Assembly: GCA_958349325.1 (NCBI GenBank)
Contig: CATWCP010000010.1
Location: forward strand, 1 to 32,436
DNA from: an uncultured Collinsella sp.
GTDB taxonomy: Bacteria; Actinomycetota; Coriobacteriia; Coriobacteriales; Coriobacteriaceae
Direction of reading: 5' to 3'
DNA: 32,436 nucleotides
Shown: in pieces, positions 24,085-31,518 of the stretch
How positions within the stretch are numbered: the stretch's first letter is position 1
Layout: each line of letters starts with the position of its first letter
Notes under the pieces: generated by a model
Database searches by the model: none
Seen by the model: the letters and a program-made list of their open reading frames with translations, nothing else
Told to the model about the DNA's origin: nothing
Made by a program: the position numbers and the translations under genes

Positions 24085-24103
24085 ATCAACACCTCCCCTC
24101 ATA

Positions 24104-24140
24104 CAAAAAATGTGACAAAGGGAAAGTCCCTTTGTCACAT
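24104..24140 (-). terminator. Terminator between xpt and the rescue-factor gene
   Basis: Positions 24127-24140 pair perfectly with 24110-24123 (14 bp) across a 3-base loop. On the minus strand the stem is followed by a run of T. The perfect symmetry and the internal AAAGGGA are reminiscent of the palindromic repeat at 23625, so this may be a repeat family member recruited as terminator. Confidence 0.85.
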
Positions 24141-24167
24141 CGCATACCAATCGCTTGTGTTGCGCGC

Positions 24168-24746
24168 TTAGGCGAAGGTGATCTCGCCGGTCTCGCAGTC
24201 CATATCGGCGATACGGGCCAGACTCTCAACACGGAAGCCGCGCTCGCGGAGCTTATCGCCGCCGCCCTGGAAGCCCTTCTCCACTGCAATGCCAATACCA
24301 GACACCTCGGCACCCGCAGCCTCGCAGATCTTGATAAGACCCTCGAGCGCGCAGCCGTTGGCCAGGAAGTCGTCGATAATCAGGACCTTGTCGCCCTCGG
24401 ACAGGAAGCGCTTGCCAACGATGACCGGGTACTCCTTCTGCTTGGTAAAGGAGTAGATGGTCGTGGCATACTGCTCACCGTCGAGGTTAATGGACTGCGC
24501 CTTCTTGGCAAAGACCACCGGCACGCCACCAAAATGCTGAGCCGCGATGCAAGCCATGCCAATGCCCGAAGCCTCGATTGTCAGGATCTTGTTGATCTCG
24601 ACGCCCTCGAACAGACGGGCCCACTCGGCACCCATGTGGTCAAACAGTTCAACGTCGCACTGGTGGTTGAGGAAGGCGTCAACCTTAAGGACGTTACCGG
24701 CCTTTACGATGCCGTCATGGCGAATACGATCCTCAAGCTCCTGCAT
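24168..24746 (-). CDS. xpt: Xanthine phosphoribosyltransferase
   Basis: This purine salvage enzyme converts xanthine and PRPP to XMP. It has 192 residues, the same as Bacillus Xpt. Features are the N-terminal GNVLKVDAFLNHQCDV, ILTIEASGIGMACIAA, VFAKKAQSIN and the PRPP-binding motif KVLIIDDFLANGCAL. ATG 24746 is preceded by AAGGGG. No purine riboswitch is seen upstream. Instead the leader has a 7-bp hairpin directly before the ribosome binding site. Confidence 0.95.
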   Translation of the reverse strand: MQELEDRIRHDGIVKAGNVLKVDAFLNHQCDVELFDHMGAEWARLFEGVEINKILTIEASGIGMACIAAQHFGGVPVVFAKKAQSINLDGEQYATTIYSFTKQKEYPVIVGKRFLSEGDKVLIIDDFLANGCALEGLIKICEAAGAEVSGIGIAVEKGFQGGGDKLRERGFRVESLARIADMDCETGEITFA

Positions 24747-24761
24747 GGCGCAACCCCTTCT

Positions 24762-24810
24762 CGCGGTAACGATACCGCGCGATTAATAAACGTTGTTCGA
24801 TAGTCTACCA
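24762..24810 (-). promoter_or_regulatory. xpt promoter and leader hairpin
   Basis: An extended -10 TGG-TAGACT (24802-24810 on the minus strand) is followed by a short leader. CGCGGTA (24773-24779) pairs with TACCGCG (24762-24768) around a 4-base loop, ending a few bases before the ribosome binding site. Confidence 0.45.
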
Positions 24811-24904
24811 CGGACCGACCCCCGCCCGTCCCACAAGCCGCATCGCACCATAAAGCCGCAAGACCAGTAGATGAGCCGATTCGTGGCAAGCCTGCTTCCA
24901 CAAG

Positions 24905-26209
24905 CTAATGGCGGACGCGTATCCTCACCAAACGCACCATGGCGAGCGCAAAGCCCACAGCGGCCACAGCCATCAACACGTAGAACACCGAGCGAAAACC
25001 AAACAGGAACACATCCGGACGACCTGCAACAATACTGGTCACGGCCTCGCCCATCGCCACACTCATCTGCCCATACAGGATATGCGACGCCGCCGTAATG
25101 CCCACTGCCATGCCGGCGTAGCGTGCCAAACTACCCAGGCTGCCCGCAAAGCCGAGCGCCTCGCGCGGAGCCGAGCCCATGTACAGCGAGTTGTTGGGGC
25201 TTTGGAAAATCGACGTACCGCACGACATAAATGCGACGCAGCACACGATCACGGGGATAGAAGAGTGCTCGCCGAGCGTGCTTACCGCAAAGAGACCGCA
25301 CACGTACACGCCCAGGCCGACCGCCGTGGGGCCCTCGCAGCCAACACGGTCCGAAACCGTACCCGAAAGCGGTCCGATAAAGGCATTCACCATCGGCAGC
25401 GCCAAAAACAGCAGGCCGGAAATGTCAGAACCAAATCCGTGGGCGTCCTGAAAATAGAACGGCAGAATAAACTCGGATGCGCCAATACCAACGAACACAA
25501 TGAGCATGCAGGCAAGGTTGATGGTGAAGGCCGAATTTGCAAAGCAACGACGAGCGGCCTCGGCAAGGGACATGGCGCGCTCGCAGGCCTCCGGCTTAAC
25601 ATGCGGCAGCGTGTAGAGTCCCACGATAAACGAGATCACGCCAATGGGCAGGTTGATGAGAAAGATGCTCTCCCAGGGAAAGCTTGCCACCAGCATGCCG
25701 CCGAGCACGGGGCCACACATCATGCCAAGGGCCACAAAGGTCGCGAGGATACCCATGGCACGGCCTCGTTCGCGCGCCGGAAACGACTCGGTGATGATAC
25801 CCATGTTGTTAGCCATGGCTGCCGCGCAACCGACGCCCTGAACAATGCGTGCCAGGATAAGAACCTCGAGCGAGGCCGAAAGGCCGCACAGCAGCGAACC
25901 GACCGAAAAGACGATGACGCCCAGCTGGAACACATTCACCTTGCCGCGCACGTCGCCCAGACGGCCAAACGGCAACATAGCCACGCACGTCGCAAGCAGA
26001 TACACCGAGCTTACCAGCTGAATGCGATCGAGGCCCACGCCCAGCTCCTTTTGCATCACGGGCAGTGCCACGGTCACGACGGTCGAATCCAGACACACCA
26101 TAAACGTCATGATGAGAACGGTAAACAGAATCGCCCACTTGTTCTTGCCATGGGTGTCGCCCTCAAGGGCAATGTGCTCGCGGCGCAGCTGCTCTGCGGT
26201 TTTCTCCAT
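24905..26209 (-). CDS. MFS transporter, DHA2-type (EmrB/QacA-like) exporter
   Basis: This polytopic inner-membrane protein of 434 residues has about 12-14 helices. The first helix region TFMVCLDSTVVTVALPVMQKEL matches the LDxT(I/V)VxVALP motif of the DHA2 drug:H+ antiporters. Motif A-like PFGRLGDVRGKVNVF follows, then motif C-like MMCGPVLGGMLVASFPWESIFLINLPIG. ATG 26209 has AAAGG 6 bases upstream; the second ATG six bases earlier is too close, and the frame further upstream runs through the metY terminator. Substrate is unknown; the family exports toxic hydrophobic compounds or metabolites. Confidence 0.85.
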   Translation of the reverse strand: MEKTAEQLRREHIALEGDTHGKNKWAILFTVLIMTFMVCLDSTVVTVALPVMQKELGVGLDRIQLVSSVYLLATCVAMLPFGRLGDVRGKVNVFQLGVIVFSVGSLLCGLSASLEVLILARIVQGVGCAAAMANNMGIITESFPARERGRAMGILATFVALGMMCGPVLGGMLVASFPWESIFLINLPIGVISFIVGLYTLPHVKPEACERAMSLAEAARRCFANSAFTINLACMLIVFVGIGASEFILPFYFQDAHGFGSDISGLLFLALPMVNAFIGPLSGTVSDRVGCEGPTAVGLGVYVCGLFAVSTLGEHSSIPVIVCCVAFMSCGTSIFQSPNNSLYMGSAPREALGFAGSLGSLARYAGMAVGITAASHILYGQMSVAMGEAVTSIVAGRPDVFLFGFRSVFYVLMAVAAVGFALAMVRLVRIRVRH

Positions 26210-26233
26210 ATCCATCCTTTCGAGTGGCGCAAC

Positions 26234-26284
26234 ACAAAAAAACGGGGCCCCAATCGCCTGCAAACAGCCGTGATTGGGGTCCCG
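26234..26284 (-). terminator. Terminator of the O-acetylhomoserine sulfhydrylase gene
   Basis: On the minus strand 26272-26284 pairs with 26243-26255 (13 bp, one G-U), followed by a run of seven T. It lies about 70 bases after the metY stop and just upstream of the MFS start, so the MFS gene needs readthrough or its own promoter. Confidence 0.9.
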
Positions 26285-26352
26285 CCTACGGAATCGGAAC
26301 GAAAGGTCGCCGAAGCTTTCTGCCGGCATCGGCACCTTGTACGAACGCTAGC

Positions 26353-27636
26353 CTAGCACTGCTCGAGCGCCTGCTCAAGGTCGGCAATCAGATCAGCCGT
26401 GTCCTCGAGGCCGCACGACAGGCGTACCATGTCGGCGGAAATGCCACAGGCGATGAGCTCCTCATCGTTCATCTGGCGATGCGTGGCATTAGCGGGATGC
26501 AGGCAGCAAGTGCGGGCGTCGGCCACGTGCGTGGCAATCTGGGCGAGCTTGAGGCTCTTCATAAAGGTCTCCGCCGCCGCGCGACCACCGTTAAAGCCAA
26601 AGCTCACCACGCCGCAGGTACCGTTGGGCATGTACTTCTGAGCCAGGTCATAGTACTTGTCGCCCTCCAGGCCCGGATAGCTCACGAAGCGCACCTTGGG
26701 ATGGCTCTGCAGGAACTTGGCAACGGCCAGGCCGTTCTCGCAATGACGCGGCATGCGCACATGCAGGCTCTCGAGCGAGCTGTTCAAGAAAAACGCCGCC
26801 TGCGGGTTCTGCATGGGGCCAAGATCGCGCATGAGCTGCGCGGTAGCCTTGGTAATGAAGGCGCCCTCGCGACCGAACTTCTCGGCATAGGTCACGCCGT
26901 GGTAGCTCTCGTCGGGCGTGGTGAGACCCGGGAACTTGTCCGCATGGGCCATCCAGTCAAACTGACCGTGGTCGACGATCACGCCGCCAAGGTACGCAGC
27001 ATGTCCATCCATGTACTTGGTGGTGGAGTGCGTAACGATGTCGGCGCCCCACTCAAAGGGACGGCACATCACGGGCGTCGGGAAGGTGTTGTCGACCATC
27101 AGCGGCACGCCGTGGTCATGTGCGGCCTTGGCAAAGCGCTCAATATCGAGCACGGCAAGGGCAGGGTTGGCGATCGTCTCGCCAAAGACGAGCTTGGTAT
27201 TGGGCTCAAAGGCTGCCTCGAGTTCCTCGTCGGTGCAGTCGGGGGCAACGAACGTGCAGGTCAGACCCATGCGCTCCATGGTATGGGCGAGCAGGTTGTA
27301 GGTACCGCCGTAGATGGCAGAGCTTGCGACCACGTGATCGCCGGCACCGGCCACGTTAAAAATCGCGAGGAAGTTCGCAGCCATGCCCGAGCTCGTGAGC
27401 ATCGCTGCGGTGCCGCCCTCCATCTCGCAGATCTTGGCGGCAACCAAATCGCACGTGGGGTTCTGCAGACGGCTGTAGAAATAGCCAGACTCCTCCAGGT
27501 CAAACAGCTTGCCCATGTGCTCGGACGTGTCGTACTTCCACGTGGTGGACTGGTAGATGGGCACCTGGCGCGGCTCCGCATCTCCCGGGTGATAGCCGCC
27601 CTGAACACATGTAGTACCGATAGTCTGCTCGCTCAT
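26353..27636 (-). CDS. metY: O-acetylhomoserine sulfhydrylase (MetY-type)
   Basis: This PLP enzyme of the Cys/Met metabolism family has 427 residues. It makes homocysteine from O-acetylhomoserine and sulfide, and enzymes of this kind can also accept selenide or methanethiol. Features are YxR in GYFYSRLQNPT, SSGMAANFLAIFN, the PLP lysine Lys207 in HSTTKYMDGH, and the C-terminal HPANATHRQM and VRLSCGLEDTADLIADL. ATG 27636 has GGGAG 6 bases upstream. The upstream region contains an imperfect dyad AACC-N13-GGTT near 27698-27718 that could be an operator. Confidence 0.92.
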   Translation of the reverse strand: MSEQTIGTTCVQGGYHPGDAEPRQVPIYQSTTWKYDTSEHMGKLFDLEESGYFYSRLQNPTCDLVAAKICEMEGGTAAMLTSSGMAANFLAIFNVAGAGDHVVASSAIYGGTYNLLAHTMERMGLTCTFVAPDCTDEELEAAFEPNTKLVFGETIANPALAVLDIERFAKAAHDHGVPLMVDNTFPTPVMCRPFEWGADIVTHSTTKYMDGHAAYLGGVIVDHGQFDWMAHADKFPGLTTPDESYHGVTYAEKFGREGAFITKATAQLMRDLGPMQNPQAAFFLNSSLESLHVRMPRHCENGLAVAKFLQSHPKVRFVSYPGLEGDKYYDLAQKYMPNGTCGVVSFGFNGGRAAAETFMKSLKLAQIATHVADARTCCLHPANATHRQMNDEELIACGISADMVRLSCGLEDTADLIADLEQALEQC

Positions 27637-27821
27637 ATCTAGCTCCCTTGCCTGGGTTACGTTTTATTCGGTTCACGATACCGCTACCCTGCACCCCTCT
27701 CAACCCATCCCCAAGGTAGGTTATGGGACAAATTGATTAGGGGTATTTATCTCAAGCCTTGGGCATTTGTTCGATAGATAAAAATGAGGCATACATGAAG
27801 CTCTCGATGATTACATGCCCC

Positions 27822-27853
27822 GTCACGGGTACCATAGGCGGGTACACCGTGAC
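27822..27853 (+). promoter_or_regulatory. Hairpin directly before the C_GCAxxG_C_C gene
   Basis: GTCACGG-GTACC (27822-27833) pairs with GGTAC-A-CCGTGAC (27841-27853), 12 bp with one bulged A and a 7-base loop. It ends 2 bases before the AAGGAG ribosome binding site of the gene at 27867. It may control translation, or it may be coding if the upstream ATG at 27795 is used. Confidence 0.5.
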
Positions 27854-27866
27854 CAAGGAGACAACG

Positions 27867-28313
27867 ATGAAGCAGATCGATACCACCCAGCTCGACACCG
27901 CCGCCTGCCAGGCTCAAGCTGCCGAATACCACGCCCGTGGCTTTAACTGCGCCCAGGCCGTTGCCTGCACGTTCGCACCTGCCGTCGGGCTCGACCCCCA
28001 GACCGCCTTTACCCTCACCGAGGGCTTTGGCGCCGGCATGGGTGGCATGACCGAGACCTGCGGCGCCATCTCGGGCGCTGTTGCCATCATGGGCTTTGTA
28101 ATGAGCGACGGCATGGAGAACCCCAAGACCAAAGGCCAGACCTACAAGCTGTCGCGCGAGATTGCCAAGCGATTTGGCGAGAAGAACACGACGACCGTCT
28201 GCGGCACGCTCAAGGGCATCGGATCGGATAAAGGTCCGCTCCGCAGCTGCCCCGGCTGCATCGACGATGCCGTCGAGATCGCCTGCGATGTGCTAAAGCA
28301 GCTCGCCGAGTAA
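27867..28313 (+). CDS. C_GCAxxG_C_C family putative redox protein
   Basis: This 148-residue protein belongs to the C_GCAxxG_C_C family, named after its cysteine pattern. Here it reads GFNCAQAV (Cys28), ETCGAISGA (Cys65), VCGTLKG (Cys112) and SCPGC (Cys128, Cys131). Function is not established; the pattern suggests a metal or redox centre, and the family is common in anaerobes. ATG 27867 has AAGGAG 6 bases upstream. An in-frame ATG at 27795 with GAGG 5-6 bases upstream would add 24 residues (MKLSMITCPVTG...) translated through the leader hairpin; I prefer the shorter form because the family starts near this point. The gene ends at a bidirectional terminator. Confidence 0.88.
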   Translation: MKQIDTTQLDTAACQAQAAEYHARGFNCAQAVACTFAPAVGLDPQTAFTLTEGFGAGMGGMTETCGAISGAVAIMGFVMSDGMENPKTKGQTYKLSREIAKRFGEKNTTTVCGTLKGIGSDKGPLRSCPGCIDDAVEIACDVLKQLAE

Positions 28314-28330
28314 ACGGCAGCAACATAAAA

Positions 28331-28377
28331 CGACGGCCGGCGCGTTTGGGATCCATCCAAAAGAACGCCGGCCGTCG
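28331..28377. terminator. Bidirectional terminator between convergent genes
   Basis: Positions 28331-28342 pair with 28366-28377 (12 bp, GC-rich), and TTTGG/CCAAA extends the stem inside. It stands between the C_GCAxxG_C_C gene (+) and the YigZ-family gene (-). Confidence 0.8.
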
Positions 28378-28380
28378 CCG

Positions 28381-29016
28381 TTAGAACTCGGCAAATTTGG
28401 GAGCGCCGACCTCGATCTCTTCGCGCCCCGCCATAAGCTCGCGCATCTTGGCGCAAAATTGCTCCTGCTCCCCCGCTTTGAATACCAGGTGAAGTGTCAC
28501 GGCATCCGCGTAATCGGTATCCGAAACCTTGGCACCCGAATCCTGCGCCAAACGAAGCACCTGCTCATACTGCGGATAGGCCACATGCACGTCAACAGGC
28601 ACGACACTCGTCATCTCGACAATCTGCCCGGCCTCCCGAGCAGCTGCCACCGCCGCCTGCGTCGCCGCAGTATAGGCGCGCACCAAGCCACCAGGTCCCA
28701 ACAGCGTGCCACCAAAATAGCGCGTCACCACGCAGCAAACATTTTTGAGCTCTGCGCCGCGCAACACCTCGAGCGTCGGCATACCGCTCGTGCGGCTCGG
28801 CTCACCATCATCGCTCTGGCGCTCGCGTCCATCGACTAAAATCCACGCGGGAACATTGTGTCGAGCGTCGTAATGACGCTTGCGAACCATCTCGATAAAG
28901 GCATTCGCCTCATCCTCGGACTCAATATGGACCAGCTGGGCAATAAACCGGCTCTTGCGGTCCACAAACTCGCCCGAAGCCTCAATATTCGATTGCAGAG
29001 TAAAATAGCTGTCCAA
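28381..29016 (-). CDS. yigZ: YigZ/IMPACT family protein
   Basis: This 211-residue protein has the N-terminal UPF0029/IMPACT domain: KSRFIAQL, KRHYDARHNVPAWI, DDGEPSRTSGMPTLEVL and the signature VVTRYFGGTLLGPGGLVRAY. A short ferredoxin-like C-terminal domain follows. Relatives bind ribosomes or nucleic acid and affect translation or proline peptidase activity; the role here is unknown. The start is a TTG: 29016 has GAGGGG 5 bases upstream, while a TTG one codon earlier is only 2 bases from it. The two hairpin elements at 29131-29334 lie in its upstream region. Confidence 0.88.
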   Translation of the reverse strand: MDSYFTLQSNIEASGEFVDRKSRFIAQLVHIESEDEANAFIEMVRKRHYDARHNVPAWILVDGRERQSDDGEPSRTSGMPTLEVLRGAELKNVCCVVTRYFGGTLLGPGGLVRAYTAATQAAVAAAREAGQIVEMTSVVPVDVHVAYPQYEQVLRLAQDSGAKVSDTDYADAVTLHLVFKAGEQEQFCAKMRELMAGREEIEVGAPKFAEF

Positions 29017-29130
29017 CAAAGCCCCTCAACTACAAGCAAAGCAACAAACAGCCTCAATAATACGGCAAAGCCCGTACCGTTAACCCCGATAAATAGAACG
29101 GCAACGCCAATGACCAGCCAAAGACAGCGA

Positions 29131-29228
29131 GACGGCGTCAGCTGAGTCGATTTGGCCCGAAAGAGGAGGGAGTACGCCTTATGGCGGCGACCGACGAATG
29201 AGCGCCAAATCGGCCAGCTGACGCCGTC
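29131..29228 (+). repeat. Long hairpin element, copy 2
   Basis: Positions 29131-29144 pair perfectly with 29215-29228 (14 bp). Inside, 29148-29156 pairs with 29204-29212 (9 bp). The core has GAAAGAGGAG (29159-29168) and a CGCC/GGCG hairpin with loop TTAT. Core sequence and layout match the copies at 7021, 29238 and 32305, while the stems do not. It lies between the YigZ-family gene and RNase P RNA. Confidence 0.75.
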
Positions 29229-29237
29229 GAAGGCGAG

Positions 29238-29334
29238 AACCCGTCAGCGCAAGCAAGGTGCCTTGAAAGACGAGGGCATTGACCTTATGGTCATGCCCGA
29301 AGGCTTGTAAGGCAGATTGCCGCGCTGACGGGTT
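29238..29334 (+). repeat. Long hairpin element, copy 3
   Basis: Positions 29238-29250 pair perfectly with 29322-29334 (13 bp). The core has GCCTT/AAGGC, GAAAGACGAG (29265-29274) and an inner stem GGGCAT-GACC/GGTC-ATGCCC with loop TTAT. It lies 9 bases from copy 2 in the same orientation and ends about 20 bases from the 3' end of RNase P RNA. The stretch 29017-29130 between the YigZ start and copy 2 holds nothing else I can identify. Confidence 0.75.
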
Positions 29335-29354
29335 CGCAGCGTCAACATAGTTGC

Positions 29355-29716
29355 CAAGTGGGCCTGTAAGCCGGGTTCTGTCGTGAACGGTCATTTATCT
29401 TGTCTGCACGTTACCATGCAGCTCCACGCACGCTACCCGAACGCGGACCGGGCCGGCCCATAGCGTTCCTATTCGCGCTTGCTCCGGATGGGGCTTGCCA
29501 AGCCGTCGTGTTGCCACGACGCTGGTGGTCTCTTACACCACCGTTTCAGCTTTTCCCTTTACGCCTTGCGGCGCAGGTGGGAGTCTTCTTTTCTGCGGCG
29601 CTTTCCGTCGGATCACTCCGCCCGGCCGTTAGCCGGCATCCCGCCCTCTGGAGCCCGGACTTTCCTCACGCGTGCTGCAAGCAGCACATCGCGCGACCGT
29701 CTGGCCCACTCAGCAG
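29355..29716 (-). ncRNA. rnpB: RNase P RNA (bacterial class A-like)
   Basis: This is the catalytic RNA that matures tRNA 5' ends. The minus strand contains the universal 5' core GAGGAAAGTCCGGGCT (about 29671-29656) and the 3' core ACAGAACCCGGCTTACAGGC (about 29381-29362). AGTGGGCC at the 5' end pairs with GGCCCACT at the 3' end to form helix P1, which sets the ends within a few bases. Length is about 360 bases, normal for the family. Conserved AAGCTGAAACGG and GGTAACGTGCAGACAAG-type segments are in between. Confidence 0.95.
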
Positions 29717-29722
29717 TGCAAG

Positions 29723-29731
29723 AGTGTAACA
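29723..29731 (-). promoter_or_regulatory. rnpB extended -10 promoter
   Basis: On the minus strand TGT-TACACT forms an extended -10 (hexamer 29723-29728), placing the start near 29716, the 5' end of the RNA. No strong -35 box is seen at standard spacing; a TTGCCT lies slightly too close. Confidence 0.5.
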
Positions 29732-29797
29732 CACCGTTGCCGCAGGCAATGGCACAACGCAAACGCTCGACACGATAAACCAAGAACCGCCATGCGC

Positions 29798-29911
29798 TAC
29801 AATGGTCCTGTCGATGGGCAACGTCGTCAGTCGAGACTCGACCGCGCTCCACACCCCTCCGTCTACTCGGTGTGTTCCCGCCTCCTCCCCGAGGCGGGAT
29901 GTCGGCATTTT
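29798..29911 (+). ncRNA. Possible small RNA between rnpB and rpsA
   Basis: A -10-like TACAAT (29798-29803) is followed by three hairpins: GTCGA/TCGAC, CACACC/GGTGTG, and a 9-bp stem 29876-29884 with 29891-29899. The last is followed after 8 bases by a run of five T. No gene explains this part of the 320-base gap 29717-30036. There is no -35 box, and the T run is not adjacent to the stem, so this is weak. Confidence 0.2.
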
Positions 29912-29977
29912 TCATGCACTGACAACCCAATAGCCTGTGGACAGCCCTGGCAGCATTGCGTACCTCGGCTGCAAATG

Positions 29978-30012
29978 CAAAAAGGGACCCGTCCATTGCG
30001 GACGGATCCCTT
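29978..30012 (-). terminator. Terminator of rpsA
   Basis: On the minus strand 30000-30012 pairs with 29982-29994 (13 bp with one G-U) around a 5-base loop. It is followed by T residues and lies 24 bases after the rpsA stop. Confidence 0.85.
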
Positions 30013-30036
30013 AAAACAAGTGATCGTCAAACCGAT

Positions 30037-31203
30037 TTATTCGGCGTCGGTCTCCTCGTCCTTCTTCTCGGAAGGAAGCGGGGTAACCTCGATCTCGACG
30101 CCCAGAGTCTCAGCAGCGGACTTCATGGACAGGGAGATACGACGACGGTCGAGGTCGATCTCCATGACCTTGACCTGAACCTTGTCGCCCACGTGGGTGA
30201 CCTGAGAAGGCTGGTCGACGTGCTTGTTGGCCATCTCGGAGATGTGCACCAGGCCCTCGATGCCCTCGCCCAGATCGACGAAAGCGCCGAACGGGACAAG
30301 CTTGGTCACAGTGCCCTCGACGATAGCGCCGACGGGGTACTTCTTGACCAGTGCGCGCCACGGATCCTCGGTGGTCTGCTTGAGACCAAGGGAGATACGC
30401 TCGCGGTTGAGGTCGACGTCGAGAACCTCGACCTCGACCTCCTGGCCGACCTTGACAACCTCGGAAGGATGGTTGACGTGGTTCCAGGAGAGCTCGGAAA
30501 TGTGGATGAGGCCGTCGATACCGCCGAGGTCGACGAAGGCGCCGAAGTCGACGATGGAGGAAACGGTGCCCTGGAGACGCATGCCAGACTTGAGCTTGGA
30601 CAGGATCTCGGAGCGCTCGGCCTTACGGGACTCCTCGAGCACGACGCGACGGGAGAGGACGACGTTGTTGCGGTTGCGGTCCATCTCGATGACGCGAGCC
30701 TCGATGCGGGTGCCCATGTAGGAGGTGAGGTCCTTGACGCGACGGAGGTCGACGAGGGAAGCGGGCAGGAAGCCACGCAGGCCGATGTCGAGGATCAGGC
30801 CGCCCTTGACAACCTCGATAACCTCGCCCTCGACGTTCTCGCCGGAGTTGAACTTCTCCTCGATGCGGTTCCAAGCACGCTCGTACTCGGCACGCTTCTT
30901 GGACAGGACCAGACGACCGTCCTTGTCCTCCTTCTGGAGAACCAGAGCCTCGATGGGATCACCGAGTGCAACGATGTCTGCAGGGTTAGCGTCCTTGCGG
31001 ATGGACAGCTCGCGGACCGGGATAACGCCCTCGGACTTGAATCCGATGTCAACGAGCACCTCGTCATGCTCGATCTTAACGACAGTGCCGTTAACGAGAT
31101 CGCCCTCATCAAAGTCGGTAATCGTACCGTCGATGAGGTTGTTCATCTCCTCCTCGTTGACATCGTCAAGAGAGAAAATGGACGAGTTCTGAATCTCACT
31201 CAA
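30037..31203 (-). CDS. rpsA: Ribosomal protein S1
   Basis: This mRNA-binding protein of the small ribosomal subunit has 388 residues and four S1 domains. They begin near GDLVNGTVVKIEHDEVLVDIG, GENVEGEVIEVVKGGLILDIG, GMRLQGTVSSIVDFGAFVDLG and GAIVEGTVTKLVPFGAFVDLG; the last two carry the FGAFVDLG and GLIHISEL/GLVHISEM motifs of RNA-binding copies. Four domains is the actinobacterial or low-GC form, shorter than the six-domain E. coli protein. The start is TTG 31203, with AAAGGGG 7 bases upstream; no ATG lies nearby. The ribosome binding site can be paired into a hairpin, suggesting control of its own translation. The C-terminal tail is acidic (EKKDEETDAE). Confidence 0.95.
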   Translation of the reverse strand: MSEIQNSSIFSLDDVNEEEMNNLIDGTITDFDEGDLVNGTVVKIEHDEVLVDIGFKSEGVIPVRELSIRKDANPADIVALGDPIEALVLQKEDKDGRLVLSKKRAEYERAWNRIEEKFNSGENVEGEVIEVVKGGLILDIGLRGFLPASLVDLRRVKDLTSYMGTRIEARVIEMDRNRNNVVLSRRVVLEESRKAERSEILSKLKSGMRLQGTVSSIVDFGAFVDLGGIDGLIHISELSWNHVNHPSEVVKVGQEVEVEVLDVDLNRERISLGLKQTTEDPWRALVKKYPVGAIVEGTVTKLVPFGAFVDLGEGIEGLVHISEMANKHVDQPSQVTHVGDKVQVKVMEIDLDRRRISLSMKSAAETLGVEIEVTPLPSEKKDEETDAE

Positions 31204-31207
31204 AGGT

Positions 31208-31232
31208 GGACCCCTTTCGAACTACGGGGCCC
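31208..31232 (-). promoter_or_regulatory. Hairpin that can hide the rpsA ribosome binding site
   Basis: In the minus-strand leader GGGCCCC (31226-31232) can pair with GGGGTCC (31208-31214), 7 bp with one G-U, around an 11-base loop. The GGGG of the ribosome binding site would be inside the stem, directly before the TTG start. Confidence 0.5.
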
Positions 31233-31334
31233 CGATTGCTAGGACCTACAGAAGGGTGCGACAAGCACACAACGTTTAGGAACACTCGGGAGCCGACAGA
31301 TACTAATGTGACGCTTATGCAATCACGTTCGTAT

Positions 31335-31363
31335 AGGTTACGGGGAAATGAGTTCGATTTCAA
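31335..31363 (-). promoter_or_regulatory. rpsA promoter
   Basis: On the minus strand TTGAAA (31358-31363) and TAACCT (31335-31340) are separated by 17 bases. This predicts a leader of about 125 bases. The rest of the divergent gap 31204-31518 has no other gene; a clear promoter for the plus-strand HAD gene was not found. Confidence 0.5.
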
Positions 31364-31518
31364 GCGTGAACTGCGATTTTTTACTCGTGTGGAGACTTTT
31401 TCGTAATCTTATGAACACTCGTCTCCGCAACTTGACGATAACCAGCCAGGCATTCGGCTTTGGGGTAAAGTATCCGGAGCCAACGATTCTAGATCGATTT
31501 TTCGAGAAAGGTGCCCGC

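Noticed and set aside
24747..24904. Purine riboswitch before xpt
   Set aside because: The conserved three-way-junction segments are absent; only a short hairpin next to the ribosome binding site is present.
29017..29130. Hydrophobic membrane peptide read on the minus strand upstream of the YigZ gene
   Set aside because: A frame gives a hydrophobic run (LWLVIGVAVLFIGV), but it has no start codon with a ribosome binding site and runs through a hairpin element into the YigZ gene in another frame.
29131..29334. CRISPR-like repeat array
   Set aside because: Only two tandem copies are present, their similarity is limited to a core, and the units are self-complementary hairpins rather than identical repeats with unique spacers. 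No cas genes are near.
29930..29950. DnaA box or replication origin signal (CTGTGGACAG)
   Set aside because: A single imperfect site without a cluster, AT-rich region or dnaA/dnaN neighbours.
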